A stretch of DNA of 24,226 nt from CAZKUN01 sp964555935 (GCA_964555935.1 CAZKUN010000139.1:1-24226), one strand, 5' to 3'. Positions 14,762-22,633 are shown, counted from the first letter of the stretch. Translations and numbers: made by a program. Notes: generated by a model from the sequence alone, not told the origin.

Positions 14762-16036
14762 ATGTCCACCCCAAACGACGCAGAGGCCCGCACCGACCAC
14801 GTCTTCGAACTCTACCAGAACCACCTCAACCCCGGTTGGGCCACCGTTGTGAAGTTCATGGGTTACGGAGCGGTTGAGGTCGAGACCGAAGGGTCTTGGG
14901 TCATCGACGCGGAGGGCACCCGGTGGCTGGACTGCCTCGGCGGCCCCGGCGTCTTCACGATGGGACATCGCCACCCCGATATCATCGCGGCGGTGGCGAA
15001 GCAACTGCACCTCATGCCGCTGGCCAGCCACCTGCTCTTCAATGAGGGCATGGCTCAGCTGGGCGCTGAATTGGCCGAGGTCACGCCGGGCGCGCTTCAA
15101 CACTCTTTCATCTGCAACTCCGGCGCCGAGGCTGTCGAGGGCGCTCTGAAGATGGCCCGCGCATCCACCGGTCGGCCGAAGTTCGTGTCGACGTTGGGCG
15201 GGTTCCACGGCAAGACTCTCGGCGCGCTCTCCGCATCGGGTCGCGATCAGTACAAGGCGCCATTTGAGCCCCTGCTGGACGGATTCAGCCACGTTCCCTT
15301 CGGCGACATCGACGCGATGGCGGCCGCGGTGGACGACCAGACGGCTGCCGTCATCCTGGAGCCCATCCAGTGCGAGGCGGGGATCATCATCCCGCCCGAT
15401 GATTACCTCCCGGCGGCGCGCCGGATCTGCGATGACAACGGCGCGCTGCTGATCCTCGACGAGATCCAGACCGGCCTGTGCCGGACGGGCAAGCTGTTCG
15501 CATGCGAGTGGTGGGACGTGGTGCCCGACATCATGTGCCTCGGCAAGGCGCTTGGCGGCGGGGTGATGCCCATCGGCGCGTTCGTCGGCACGGCTGAGGT
15601 GTGGAGCGCGTTCGACGAGGACCCGCTCATCCACACGAGCACGTTCGGCGGCAATCCGCTGGCGTGCGCGGCGGCTCTGGCGGCCCTGAAACTCGCGAAA
15701 CAGGGCGACCTCAACAAGGGAGCCACTGAGCGCGGGGATCAGCTACTCAGCGCCATGCAGGCGATCGGCGCAAGTAGCCCTGACTACGTGAAGGACGTGC
15801 GTGGGATCGGTTTGCTAGTTGGCGTGGAGTTCCTCGATTCTGACGTCGGCGCGCTGGTCATCGCCGCGCTGGCTCAGCGGAACGTGCTCTGCGCGTATGG
15901 GCTGAATGATCCGCACACGCTCCGTCTCGAGCCCCCAGCGACGATTACGCCCGAGGAAGTGGACCACGCCGCGGAGGCGTTCAGCGGAGCCATCGACCAG
16001 GTGCGCGTGATCCTCAAGATGGTGGATGAGGCGTAG
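14762..16036 (+). CDS. Class III PLP aminotransferase (putrescine/ornithine/acetylornithine type)
   Basis: 424 residues, fold-type I. PLP-site residues: SGAEAVEGALKMAR, GGFHGKTLGALSASG, Asp233 in LILDEIQTGLCRTG, and Schiff-base Lys262 in CLGKALGGGVMPIGA; HTSTFGGNPLACAAALAAL follows. EPIQCEAGIIIP and the longer N-terminus (FELYQNHLNPGWATVVKFMG) are closer to the putrescine/ornithine aminotransferases of the YgjG/SpuC group than to ArgD. The donor substrate cannot be fixed from sequence alone. GGAGG (14751-14755) lies 6 nt before ATG 14762. An ornithine cyclodeaminase-family gene about 4.6 kb downstream could act on related metabolites (inference). Confidence 0.9.
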   Translation: MSTPNDAEARTDHVFELYQNHLNPGWATVVKFMGYGAVEVETEGSWVIDAEGTRWLDCLGGPGVFTMGHRHPDIIAAVAKQLHLMPLASHLLFNEGMAQLGAELAEVTPGALQHSFICNSGAEAVEGALKMARASTGRPKFVSTLGGFHGKTLGALSASGRDQYKAPFEPLLDGFSHVPFGDIDAMAAAVDDQTAAVILEPIQCEAGIIIPPDDYLPAARRICDDNGALLILDEIQTGLCRTGKLFACEWWDVVPDIMCLGKALGGGVMPIGAFVGTAEVWSAFDEDPLIHTSTFGGNPLACAAALAALKLAKQGDLNKGATERGDQLLSAMQAIGASSPDYVKDVRGIGLLVGVEFLDSDVGALVIAALAQRNVLCAYGLNDPHTLRLEPPATITPEEVDHAAEAFSGAIDQVRVILKMVDEA

Positions 16037-16085
16037 AGCGGTACGCCAGGGGACAGGTACCGACAAACGCGGAGGAGCGAACGTG

Positions 16086-17156
16086 ATGGCGAGGCTAGTT
16101 GCGTTGGGATTGGCGTGTTTGTTGGTCGGTGGCCTGGCCGCAGGCTGTGGCGATGATGCGGAAGAGGTCGCCGTTGTGGAACCGACGGCGCCAGCGCCCC
16201 CTCCCCCACTCCCCCAACGGACGATCCCCGTTCTGTGCTTCCATGACCTCGGCGAGAACGTGCAGAACTTCTACTCGGTCAACATCCCGGACATGGAGCA
16301 GTATCTGGCCTGGCTGAACGAGGATGGGTACGAAACCGTAACGGTACGGGATGTCGTGGCCTTCCTCAACCGCGAGGGCGACCTGCCCGAGAAGCCCATC
16401 GTCATCTCGTTCGATGATGCGTGGAAGAGCGCGCTGACCATCGCCAAGCCGATGTTCGACAAGTATGGGTACGTCGGCGTGGCGTTCGTGATGAGCAACT
16501 CAGTCGGCGCGACCGACAAGCGCCTGTCGTGGGATGACCTCATCGCGCTCGACGAGGCGGGATGGGAAATCGCCTCGCACAGCAAGACCCACGAGAACCT
16601 GACGAAGATCGCGAAGGGTGCCGCGCCCGATAGCATCCACGCGATGGTCGAGGATCAGATTTACGCGTCCAAGGATGAGATCGAGGCAAATGCCGGGGTT
16701 GAGGTGACGTCGCTGGCGCTGCCGTACGGAAACTACGATACGTTCGTTCTCGAAACGATCGCCGATGCGGGGTACACGTCCGCGCTGTCCATCGATCGCG
16801 GCCCGGCGGACGAACAGTCAGACCAGTTCCTGCTGCCGCGAACAATGATCGTGAAGGACACGTCCTTTGAGACATTCAAGAGGGTCTGCAACACGAAGGC
16901 CCTGCACGTGGCCGACCTGGATCCCCCACGCGGGAGCCGAGTGACAGAGAAGAGCCTGACGGTCACCGCGACGCTAGCTGATGATGACGTGACGACGGCG
17001 CCTAGGGGCGAAGTCCAGGGCAAGCCGCTCAGCGTCTCTCTCGATGCAGCGACGCGACAGATCTCGTTCAGCGTGGATCTCGGGCGAGGGGCGAACTCAC
17101 TCGTGCTCAGGGCAAATGGACGCGAGACGTCGTGGTTGTTGATCTGTGATGGGTAG
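16086..17156 (+). CDS. Polysaccharide deacetylase-family lipoprotein
   Basis: 356 residues. Lipoprotein signal: MARLVALGL, hydrophobic core, lipobox LAAGC with lipidated C21, then a Pro-rich linker (PAPPPPLPQ, 36-44). The NodB/CE4 domain has FDD at 109-111 (catalytic and metal Asp), the metal pair H165/H169 (SHSKTHENL) and LPYGNYD, so the metal site appears intact. The last ~70 residues resemble a small beta domain. Likely removes N- or O-acetyl groups from an extracytoplasmic polysaccharide or peptidoglycan. Start ATG 16086 is 8 nt from GGAGGAG (16071-16077); GTG 16083 is equally possible. The upstream in-frame extension to 16026 is rejected because the SD and lipobox fix the start. Confidence 0.9.
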   Translation: MARLVALGLACLLVGGLAAGCGDDAEEVAVVEPTAPAPPPPLPQRTIPVLCFHDLGENVQNFYSVNIPDMEQYLAWLNEDGYETVTVRDVVAFLNREGDLPEKPIVISFDDAWKSALTIAKPMFDKYGYVGVAFVMSNSVGATDKRLSWDDLIALDEAGWEIASHSKTHENLTKIAKGAAPDSIHAMVEDQIYASKDEIEANAGVEVTSLALPYGNYDTFVLETIADAGYTSALSIDRGPADEQSDQFLLPRTMIVKDTSFETFKRVCNTKALHVADLDPPRGSRVTEKSLTVTATLADDDVTTAPRGEVQGKPLSVSLDAATRQISFSVDLGRGANSLVLRANGRETSWLLICDG

Positions 17157-17242
17157 ACGGCGACGGCAAAGGCGACGGCGTCGGGACTGAAGTCCCTCTT
17201 ACAGGGATTGGGAGTAGACGACGACGGCAGACCGGTGAGGCG
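17156..17242. repeat. Repeat-rich gap: GACGGC motifs and a GGGACT/AGTCCC palindrome
   Basis: Four copies of GACGGC (17156, 17162, 17174, 17223), including a direct 9-mer GGCGACGGC at 17159 and 17171, surround the palindrome GGGACT-GA-AGTCCC (17183-17196). The 12-mer ACGACGGCAGAC (17221-17232) is identical to 7811-7822. Gap between the deacetylase and the next gene; no promoter recognised. Confidence 0.6.
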
Positions 17243-19480
17243 ATGAAAGTCAGCGCGGTACGCATCCGACCCACGGACTTTCCCTCGCGGCGGCGGCGCA
17301 GGAGGCGCGATCAGAACGCCTCATGCTGCTGCCTGCTGATGGTCGTCGGATGCGGCATGATCGCGCTCATCGCCGCCCGCAAGCCCATCTTCTCCGGCGT
17401 CAAGCGAATCTTCACGAGCGATTCGGAACAGAACGCCAACCGGCCCGACTTCCCGCTGGAGCTTCGGATCACCAAAGACGAGTGCTATCGGTACGACATC
17501 GTGCCACTTGAGATCACGTATGTCGACTCAATCGGAGCGCCGATTAGCAGCGAGCCGCCCAGCGTAGTCGTTCGCGACCACCTGGGCGATGTGGTTGAGA
17601 CGGTCGGACAGACTGAGAAGGTTGCGCTGAAGTTTGACAACAACGCGGGAGTTTGGCGCGGGACCTGGCCCGTGCCTTTCGGAGCCCAAGCGGACCCCAA
17701 CAAGCCGTACACGTTCGAGGCGAAGGCGACCTTTACCCCGGCCGACTGGGAATGGGAGACGCCGGAGGCCGAGCGGAAGCGCGAGAAGGCGAACAAGAAG
17801 CGGCCGAAGGACGTCGGCGAGCCCTCCCCCGTCGATGATGCCACGTGCGTCGCGGAGGCCCGGCTTCATATCTCACGCCGGGGTCCGATGGACCTGCCCC
17901 TCGGCACGTGCGTGGTGACGTGGGAGCCGGCATACCCATCCGGGAGCGGGCTCATCAGGCCCGACGGCACCAGAGGCGACTGGAAGACCATGTTCGACTG
18001 GGCGGAGTTCATGGGCGCCGACACGTTGTGGTATCGCGGCGCCGTGACGGAAGCCTATGGCCCTGCCGGAGCCCTCACCCACGAGACGCCCTGGGTCATG
18101 TCCAATCTCGATATCATTCCCCAACTCGGCGATGAGGCCCATCGGCGAGGCATCAAGTTCGGAGTCTGGGCCGCGGCGCTGGAGACATACCCGAACAAGC
18201 CCAGTCAGCACCGCGACAAGAAGAAGTACAAGCCAGACTACCAGTTCACCGAGAACTACTCCCGGAGCCGCCAAACGCCCGAGGAGGAAGCGGCAATATC
18301 GCTTCTCGATGTGAACCGTCGGCAGCATCTGACCAAGTTCCTGGCGGACATGCAAGCCCTTGAGAGCGTCGACCACGTGGGCTTTGACTACATCCGTAGC
18401 GGAGCCGACTGGGGTAGCTACGAACTGGCCGAGGAGTTCGGCGACGTCATGCCCGTCGTGGGACTCCCCGACAACTGGGCCAACCTATCACGCACGCAGA
18501 AGATGGGCTGGGTCTGCAACCACGTCGAGGGGCGGAACTCTAAGGGCGCGTATAACTGGGCGGCGAACATCGATCTCTACCACCAGTGGCACTGGTTCCG
18601 GGCCCACAAGCTGTCAGTGTACCTACGCCAAGTCATCACCGAGTCTCAACTCGAGAAGCCGCTCTGGTGCTTCACGCTAAGCTGGTGGCACGGCGAGCAG
18701 CACGGGCAGGATCCGCTGATGTTCGCCGACGCGGGTGTCGGCATCGATGCCACGATGCTGTATGAGTGCGAGACGGTAGGGCACTATGAGAGCACGGTCG
18801 ACCAGTGGCGGAACGGGATCTCGATCGATGCAACGGGCATCCCGGCCAACCACATCAACATCATGGGCGGCGACCAGGTCGGGATGAGCATGCACAAGGG
18901 CCTGACCGGCGTAGCGGAGCCCGAGGAGCTGTACCGCAGAATCACCAAGGCGGCTTCCGCCGACAAGGGACTCACCGAGGGCGCGCCGCTGTACGGCGCG
19001 TTCGTGCATGACGTCAGCCGGATCTGCTCGCCGACGCTCGCTGGCAACCGCGGTCCGTTCGGCCCGCGCGAGTGGGCGCTGGCCGGCGCGGCCGCGTTCA
19101 GCACCGTGCGGGCCAACTGGGAAGTGCAGCCGGTCAAGTGCTCGCTCACCATGCCCAAGAACGCCGGCGTCGGCACGACGTTCACCAGCACGCTCAACAT
19201 ACGCAACGTCTGTGGGAAGCCGGTCGAGGGCCTGTCGGTTGAGGTGCTAGACACTTCGGGCATCAACCCGGTCACCACCCAGAAGGCCCTTCCGCCCCTT
19301 GAGCCGAACGAGTTCATCAAGATCCCGATCGAGGCTCAGGTCACGGGCTGGGATTCGAGCAGAAAGTCCCGTTACATGCTGGCAGTGAGAATCACGTGGC
19401 CCGAAGGCGACTACGGTGACAAGGTCCGCGAGGACCTGCCCAAGCTCTACATTGTCATGGGGTACCTGAACGCCGCCTGA
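17243..19480 (+). CDS. Membrane-anchored TIM-barrel-like protein with C-terminal beta domain, function unknown
   Basis: 745 residues. Seven consecutive Arg (16-22) precede a Cys-rich hydrophobic span (CCCLLMVVGCGMIALIAA, 28-45). This is a type II membrane anchor, although MVVGC also fits a lipobox with C37. Residues ~65-205 are a beta-rich region (ELRITKDECYRYDIVPLEITYVD) with a charged insertion (EAERKREKANKKRPK). About 225-620 looks like a glycoside-hydrolase-type barrel: GADTLWYRGAVTEAYG, AHRRGIKFGVWAAALE, VDHVGFDYIRSG, KPLWCFTLSWWHGE. A CARDB-like beta domain ends the protein (~625-745). Acidic catalytic residues are not assignable. Directly downstream of the deacetylase lipoprotein, so a shared envelope-polysaccharide role is plausible. 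ATG 17243 has GGTGAGG very close upstream. Confidence 0.75.
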   Translation: MKVSAVRIRPTDFPSRRRRRRRDQNASCCCLLMVVGCGMIALIAARKPIFSGVKRIFTSDSEQNANRPDFPLELRITKDECYRYDIVPLEITYVDSIGAPISSEPPSVVVRDHLGDVVETVGQTEKVALKFDNNAGVWRGTWPVPFGAQADPNKPYTFEAKATFTPADWEWETPEAERKREKANKKRPKDVGEPSPVDDATCVAEARLHISRRGPMDLPLGTCVVTWEPAYPSGSGLIRPDGTRGDWKTMFDWAEFMGADTLWYRGAVTEAYGPAGALTHETPWVMSNLDIIPQLGDEAHRRGIKFGVWAAALETYPNKPSQHRDKKKYKPDYQFTENYSRSRQTPEEEAAISLLDVNRRQHLTKFLADMQALESVDHVGFDYIRSGADWGSYELAEEFGDVMPVVGLPDNWANLSRTQKMGWVCNHVEGRNSKGAYNWAANIDLYHQWHWFRAHKLSVYLRQVITESQLEKPLWCFTLSWWHGEQHGQDPLMFADAGVGIDATMLYECETVGHYESTVDQWRNGISIDATGIPANHINIMGGDQVGMSMHKGLTGVAEPEELYRRITKAASADKGLTEGAPLYGAFVHDVSRICSPTLAGNRGPFGPREWALAGAAAFSTVRANWEVQPVKCSLTMPKNAGVGTTFTSTLNIRNVCGKPVEGLSVEVLDTSGINPVTTQKALPPLEPNEFIKIPIEAQVTGWDSSRKSRYMLAVRITWPEGDYGDKVREDLPKLYIVMGYLNAA

Positions 19481-19496
19481 CAAGCCAAAGGAGATC

Positions 19497-20330
19497 GTGC
19501 AGTTGCCGAAAGACAGATCCGCCGGGTCCGGCGGCTGGGTTGAGCGCATCTTTGGGGCCCGGGTCAAGCCCGCAGACCACCCCTCGCGAAGTTCTTTCCA
19601 GGCCGTTGGCCCGTATTACGACTACCTGATGTCACGCGTCCCCTACCGCCACTGGGTCGACTACGTGGAGGAAGTCCTGCGCGTGCATAACGCCGCCGCA
19701 ACTCACGTGCTCGACTTAGCCTGCGGAACGGGCATGGTCGGCTGCGAGATGATCCGGCGGGGCTACACGAAGACGGTTGGCGTGGATCTCTCCGAGGGCA
19801 TGGTCCGAGTCGCCTTCGAGCAGGAACGGCTGCCCGTCGCGGTGCATGACGCCCGCGCGCTGGGACTCCGTGAGAACACGTTCGACCTCGTGCTGTGCCT
19901 CTACGATAGCCTGAACTACGTCACCGAGCCCACGGGTCTTCGCAGCGCGTTCGAGAGCATCTACCACTGCCTCACGCCCGGCGGAATGCTGATTTTCGAC
20001 CTCAACACGATCCGGGCGCTGGAGCTGGATCTCTTCACCCAGAACAACCTGCGCTCGGGCGAGCCGCTGCTGTACTCGTGGAAATCGGACTGGGACGCCG
20101 AGGCGCGAATCTGCTCGGTGCAGATGTGGTTCCGATGGCGCGATGACGAGGAAGAGAACGAGTTTACTGAGGTCCACCGCCAGCGCGGTTACACCGACGA
20201 CGAAGTGCAAGGGATGCTCCGCGACGCGAGGCTGGAGATCCTGGGCGTGTATGACGCCTACTCGTTCGAGGCGCTCAACCCGCGCAGCACGCGCATGTTT
20301 TTCGTCGCCCGAAAGCCGTTGACCACTTGA
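19497..20330 (+). CDS. Class I SAM-dependent methyltransferase
   Basis: 277 residues. SAM motif I HVLDLACGTGMVG (70-82), motif II-like VGVDLSEGMV with an acidic end of strand 2, DARALGLRENTFDLVLCLYDSLNYV (motif III/IV region), then LTPGGMLIFDLNT. Substrate unknown; the C-terminal beta region (VQMWFRW ... GYTDDEVQGML) resembles small-molecule methyltransferases. Start uncertain: AAGGAG (19488-19493) is 3 nt before GTG 19497 and 9 nt before TTG 19503. It follows the TIM-barrel protein by 16 bp and is likely in the same operon. Its end lies just before the RNA-locus promoter. Confidence 0.85.
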   Translation: MQLPKDRSAGSGGWVERIFGARVKPADHPSRSSFQAVGPYYDYLMSRVPYRHWVDYVEEVLRVHNAAATHVLDLACGTGMVGCEMIRRGYTKTVGVDLSEGMVRVAFEQERLPVAVHDARALGLRENTFDLVLCLYDSLNYVTEPTGLRSAFESIYHCLTPGGMLIFDLNTIRALELDLFTQNNLRSGEPLLYSWKSDWDAEARICSVQMWFRWRDDEEENEFTEVHRQRGYTDDEVQGMLRDARLEILGVYDAYSFEALNPRSTRMFFVARKPLTT

Positions 20331-20356
20331 CCGACGTCAAGGGCCGATACTATAAT
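20327..20356 (+). promoter_or_regulatory. Strong sigma70 promoter of RNA/small-ORF locus
   Basis: TTGACC (20327-20332), an 18-nt spacer, TATAAT (20351-20356, perfect). A second TTGACC sits at 20319-20324. Expected transcription start near 20363. One of the best promoters in the window, overlapping the last codons of the methyltransferase gene. Confidence 0.75.
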
Positions 20357-20396
20357 GATCCTGTCGGCTTAAGCTGACTATCTCCGTTAAATCTAT

Positions 20397-20407
20397 AAGG
20401 AGGTGAT
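20397..20407 (+). promoter_or_regulatory. Perfect extended Shine-Dalgarno sequence
   Basis: AAGGAGGTGAT is fully complementary to the canonical 16S rRNA 3' tail. Its GGAGG core (20399-20403) is 9 nt before GTG 20413, which defines the start of a small ORF. In the predicted fold the whole SD is paired in helix P2. Confidence 0.75.
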
Positions 20408-20412
20408 GCTCG

Positions 20413-20466
20413 GTGCATAGTAGATATGGCTGTGAGAAGGCGAGCAAGGAGGGGAGCGCCGTTTAG
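20413..20466 (+). CDS. 17-residue small ORF, function unknown
   Basis: GTG 20413 to TAG 20464-20466 encodes MHSRYGCEKASKEGSAV. Evidence that it is translated: a perfect 11-nt SD at ideal spacing and a consensus promoter about 50 nt upstream. The peptide is hydrophilic, with one Cys and mixed charge, so it is not a type I toxin-like membrane peptide. No run of one amino acid suggests classical attenuation. SD and start codon are inside helix P2 and the stop overlaps the other strand of that helix, so translation would unfold it. I do not recognise a family. Confidence 0.5.
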   Translation: MHSRYGCEKASKEGSAV

Positions 20467-20556
20467 CATCACCGCTCCTTGTTGAGACAGGTGTCGAGGC
20501 GAGAAAATCTCGCACCACGACTCCTTGATCGCCTGTCTCACAGTCCGATTTACGAG

Positions 20557-20586
20557 AAGGGGCCCCGCCTTGCGGCGGGGCCCCTT
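20557..20586 (+). terminator. Strong GC hairpin terminator
   Basis: A 13-bp perfect stem (AAGGGGCCCCGCC with its complement) and TTGC loop, followed by CCGGTTCTC; the U-run is poor but the stem is very strong. Ends the structured RNA transcript 104 bp before the ornithine cyclodeaminase-family start. Confidence 0.8.
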
Positions 20587-20690
20587 CCGGTTCTCTAAGG
20601 CAGCTGAGGGCAGGGCGCGATTCAGATGTGCAGGTTTCCGGAGCCCAGACAGTGAAGCAACGCGATGAACGCCGGCGCGCCCAGTTGCAT

Positions 20691-21716
20691 ATGAGGAATC
20701 CCGGCTCACCCCAGATCCCACGGAAGAGGGGCGATCCCACGAGCGAGCACCAGTTGCTGTATCTATCGCGAGCCGATGTGGAGAACGTCGGCCTGACCAT
20801 GGCCGAGATCGTCGCGGCGGTGGAGCGGGCTTTCCAGGAGAAGGGCGAGGGCCGCGTTGAGATGCCCCCGAAGCCTGGCATCCATCCCGCGGGCGGCGAC
20901 GAGTTCATCCACGCCATGCCCGCCTCGATTCCGGCCCTGCGCTCAGCTGGGATGAAGTGGGTCGGAGGTCAGCCCACCAACGCCGACCGCGGGCTGCCTT
21001 ACATCACGGGGCTGATCATCACCAACGACCCCGATACCATGCTGCCAGTCTCGGTGATGGACTGCACCTGGGTCACCGCGATGCGCACGGGCGCGGCCAC
21101 CGCCGTGGCGGCCAAGCACCTCGCCCGGCCCGATTCAGCCACCGTCGGCATCCTCGGGTGTGGCGTGCAGGGCCACAGCAACCTCGAGGCCCTGGTGGCG
21201 CTGTTTGACCTGCGGAAGGTCGTCGCCTACGACACCGACGCTGAGATCGCGCGGGAGTACGCCAAGGACGTCGCCCCCCGGTTCGGCATCGAGGCCGTCG
21301 TGGCCGAAACTCCCCGGGAAGCCGTCACCGGCTGCGATATGGTCGTAACGGCCGGGCCTATCCAGCTCAACCCCCACCGCACCATCAAGGCCGGCTGGCT
21401 CGATCCTGGCGCATTCGCGTCGCTTGTGGATTACGATTCGTACGTCGATGGACCGGCGCTACGCGAGGCCGATAAATTCACCACTGATGACGTGCCCCAA
21501 CTCCGGCTCGCCCAGTCCAACGGCTACTTCCAGGACATCCCCGAGATCCACGCCGACCTAGGCGAGTTGGTCGCCGGCAAGAAGCCCGGCCGCGAGTCAG
21601 TCGATGAGATCAACATCGCCGCCAACCTGGGCCTGGCGATCGACGATATGGCCGTTGCGCCGCTCATCTACCAACGCGCCCGCGAGTGCGGACTCGGCAG
21701 GTGGTTGCCGCTCTAG
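20691..21716 (+). CDS. Ornithine cyclodeaminase / mu-crystallin family protein
   Basis: NAD(P)-binding protein. Conserved MKWVGG with the substrate Lys, the MRTGAATAVAAKHLA Arg region, and the Rossmann loop GILGCGVQGHSN (G156-x-G158-x2-G161 from this start). The family includes ornithine cyclodeaminase, alanine dehydrogenase and ketimine reductase, so the exact reaction is undetermined. Start is uncertain: homologues begin around LLYLSRADV, corresponding to TTG 20754. ATG 20691 and GTG 20628 are in-frame upstream, none with a good SD. Overlaps the convergent transporter by 4 bp (shared stop region). The structured RNA and its terminator lie immediately upstream, so possible attenuation control should be considered. 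Confidence 0.88.
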   Translation: MRNPGSPQIPRKRGDPTSEHQLLYLSRADVENVGLTMAEIVAAVERAFQEKGEGRVEMPPKPGIHPAGGDEFIHAMPASIPALRSAGMKWVGGQPTNADRGLPYITGLIITNDPDTMLPVSVMDCTWVTAMRTGAATAVAAKHLARPDSATVGILGCGVQGHSNLEALVALFDLRKVVAYDTDAEIAREYAKDVAPRFGIEAVVAETPREAVTGCDMVVTAGPIQLNPHRTIKAGWLDPGAFASLVDYDSYVDGPALREADKFTTDDVPQLRLAQSNGYFQDIPEIHADLGELVAGKKPGRESVDEINIAANLGLAIDDMAVAPLIYQRARECGLGRWLPL

Positions 21717-22633
21717 CGGCAGCCATCCTGCGGGGCCCGGCGCGGTCTCGTCGCGATCCAGACTCCCACGAAGACCAGTGCCGCCCCGGCCACGAACACC
21801 CAACCGATCGGCTCGCTCAGCAGCAGCCACCCGAGGAGAATCCCCAGCACGGGCGCGGCGTACTGCACCGGCCCGATCAGGTTGGCCGGCACGTACTCGA
21901 GCGCCGCGTACCATGCGACGAAGCCGCCGGCCGTCGGCACCACAGCCACGAACAGCAACACCCAAAGGTCCCATCCGATCAACTCAACCGGCGTTCCCCG
22001 GGACACGGTCCAGGCAATCATGACCACCGAGCCCATGCTAAGCGCGCATGTCGTCGCGACGACGCCGCCGTGCCGCCGCGATGGCGCCTTGCCAAGCAGC
22101 GTGTAGACCGCCCAGGCAAGGGCTCCGGCTAGAGCCGCTCCGCCACCGATCAGGTGGTTCACGTTCTCGGGCGTGGCCTGATCGGTATTCACTACCACGC
22201 AGGCACACCCCGCCAACCCAATGACCAACCCGAGATACCGGACGAGCGGCACCTTCTCCCGCGCGAGGATGGCGAGCATCGCAATGAAGATCCCGTTGGA
22301 GTTCATTAGAAGCACGGCGATAGTCGAGTAGGTGTGCTGGGCCGCGACCATCACGAGCGACCCCATGGCCACGACGCCCAACAGGCCGAGCAGAATGAAC
22401 CGTGGCGCATCATCCATCGCCGACAGCAGCGCCTTGCCGCGTCCGGTCGCGACGCAATAGGCGATGAGAATGGCGCTCGCCACGCCAAACCGCGCGGTAT
22501 TGAGGAGGATGGGATCGACGGTGTGAACGCTGGTCAGATAGCGCGCGCAGAGGGGGACGGTGCCCCATGCCAACGACGCGCCCAGTCCGAGACTGATGCC
22601 CTTCGCGCGATCAGTCAGCGTCGGGCCCCCCAA
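21713..22633 (-). CDS. EamA/DMT-family transporter
   Basis: 306 residues with ten predicted hydrophobic spans in two EamA repeats: first from SLGLGASLAWGTVPLCARYL, second from GGGAALAGALAWAVYTLLGK. LEYVPANLIGPVQYAAPVLGILLGWLLLSEPIGW is the typical end of the second repeat. Such proteins export amino acids, nucleotides or other metabolites; the substrate is not predictable. The only standard start in frame is TTG 22633, with no clear SD. It lies 60 bp downstream of the ABC-2 permease on the same strand and may be co-transcribed. Convergent with the ornithine cyclodeaminase-family gene, so amino-acid export is conceivable (inference). Confidence 0.88.
   Translation of the reverse strand: MGGPTLTDRAKGISLGLGASLAWGTVPLCARYLTSVHTVDPILLNTARFGVASAILIAYCVATGRGKALLSAMDDAPRFILLGLLGVVAMGSLVMVAAQHTYSTIAVLLMNSNGIFIAMLAILAREKVPLVRYLGLVIGLAGCACVVVNTDQATPENVNHLIGGGAALAGALAWAVYTLLGKAPSRRHGGVVATTCALSMGSVVMIAWTVSRGTPVELIGWDLWVLLFVAVVPTAGGFVAWYAALEYVPANLIGPVQYAAPVLGILLGWLLLSEPIGWVFVAGAALVFVGVWIATRPRRAPQDGCR

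Larger units (their letters stand above)
20363..20595 (+). ncRNA. Compact structured RNA (three-way junction) with small ORF and own terminator
   Basis: Predicted ~230-nt transcript. P1: 20385-20393 with 20547-20554 (8 pairs, one bulged T). P2: AAGGA 20397-20401 with TCCTT 20476-20480, GGTGATGCT 20402-20410 with AGCATCACC 20465-20473, CGGTGC 20411-20416 with GCGCCG 20456-20461. P3: TGAGACAGG 20483-20491 with CCTGTCTCA 20532-20540, containing GTCG/CGAC and GCGAGA-AAA-TCTCGC. Terminator 20557-20586. Hand-searched for TPP, lysine, SAM and SRP core motifs; none matched, and a three-way junction is not the 6S RNA shape. Could be a dual-function sRNA, a leader controlling the downstream gene, or a small-protein mRNA. 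Confidence 0.6.

Noticed and set aside
20397..20407. Fragment of a 16S rRNA gene on the minus strand (anti-SD tail)
   Set aside because: Similarity stops after AAGGAGGTGAT; the adjacent conserved 16S bases are absent.
20363..20595. SRP RNA, 6S RNA or a known riboswitch
   Set aside because: No SRP GGAA tetraloop/AGCA motif, no 6S central bubble, and no TPP, lysine or SAM core sequence seen by eye; a covariance search would decide.
20393..20917. Minus-strand open frame across the RNA locus
   Set aside because: No SD or domain; opposite strand has promoter, terminator and structured RNA.
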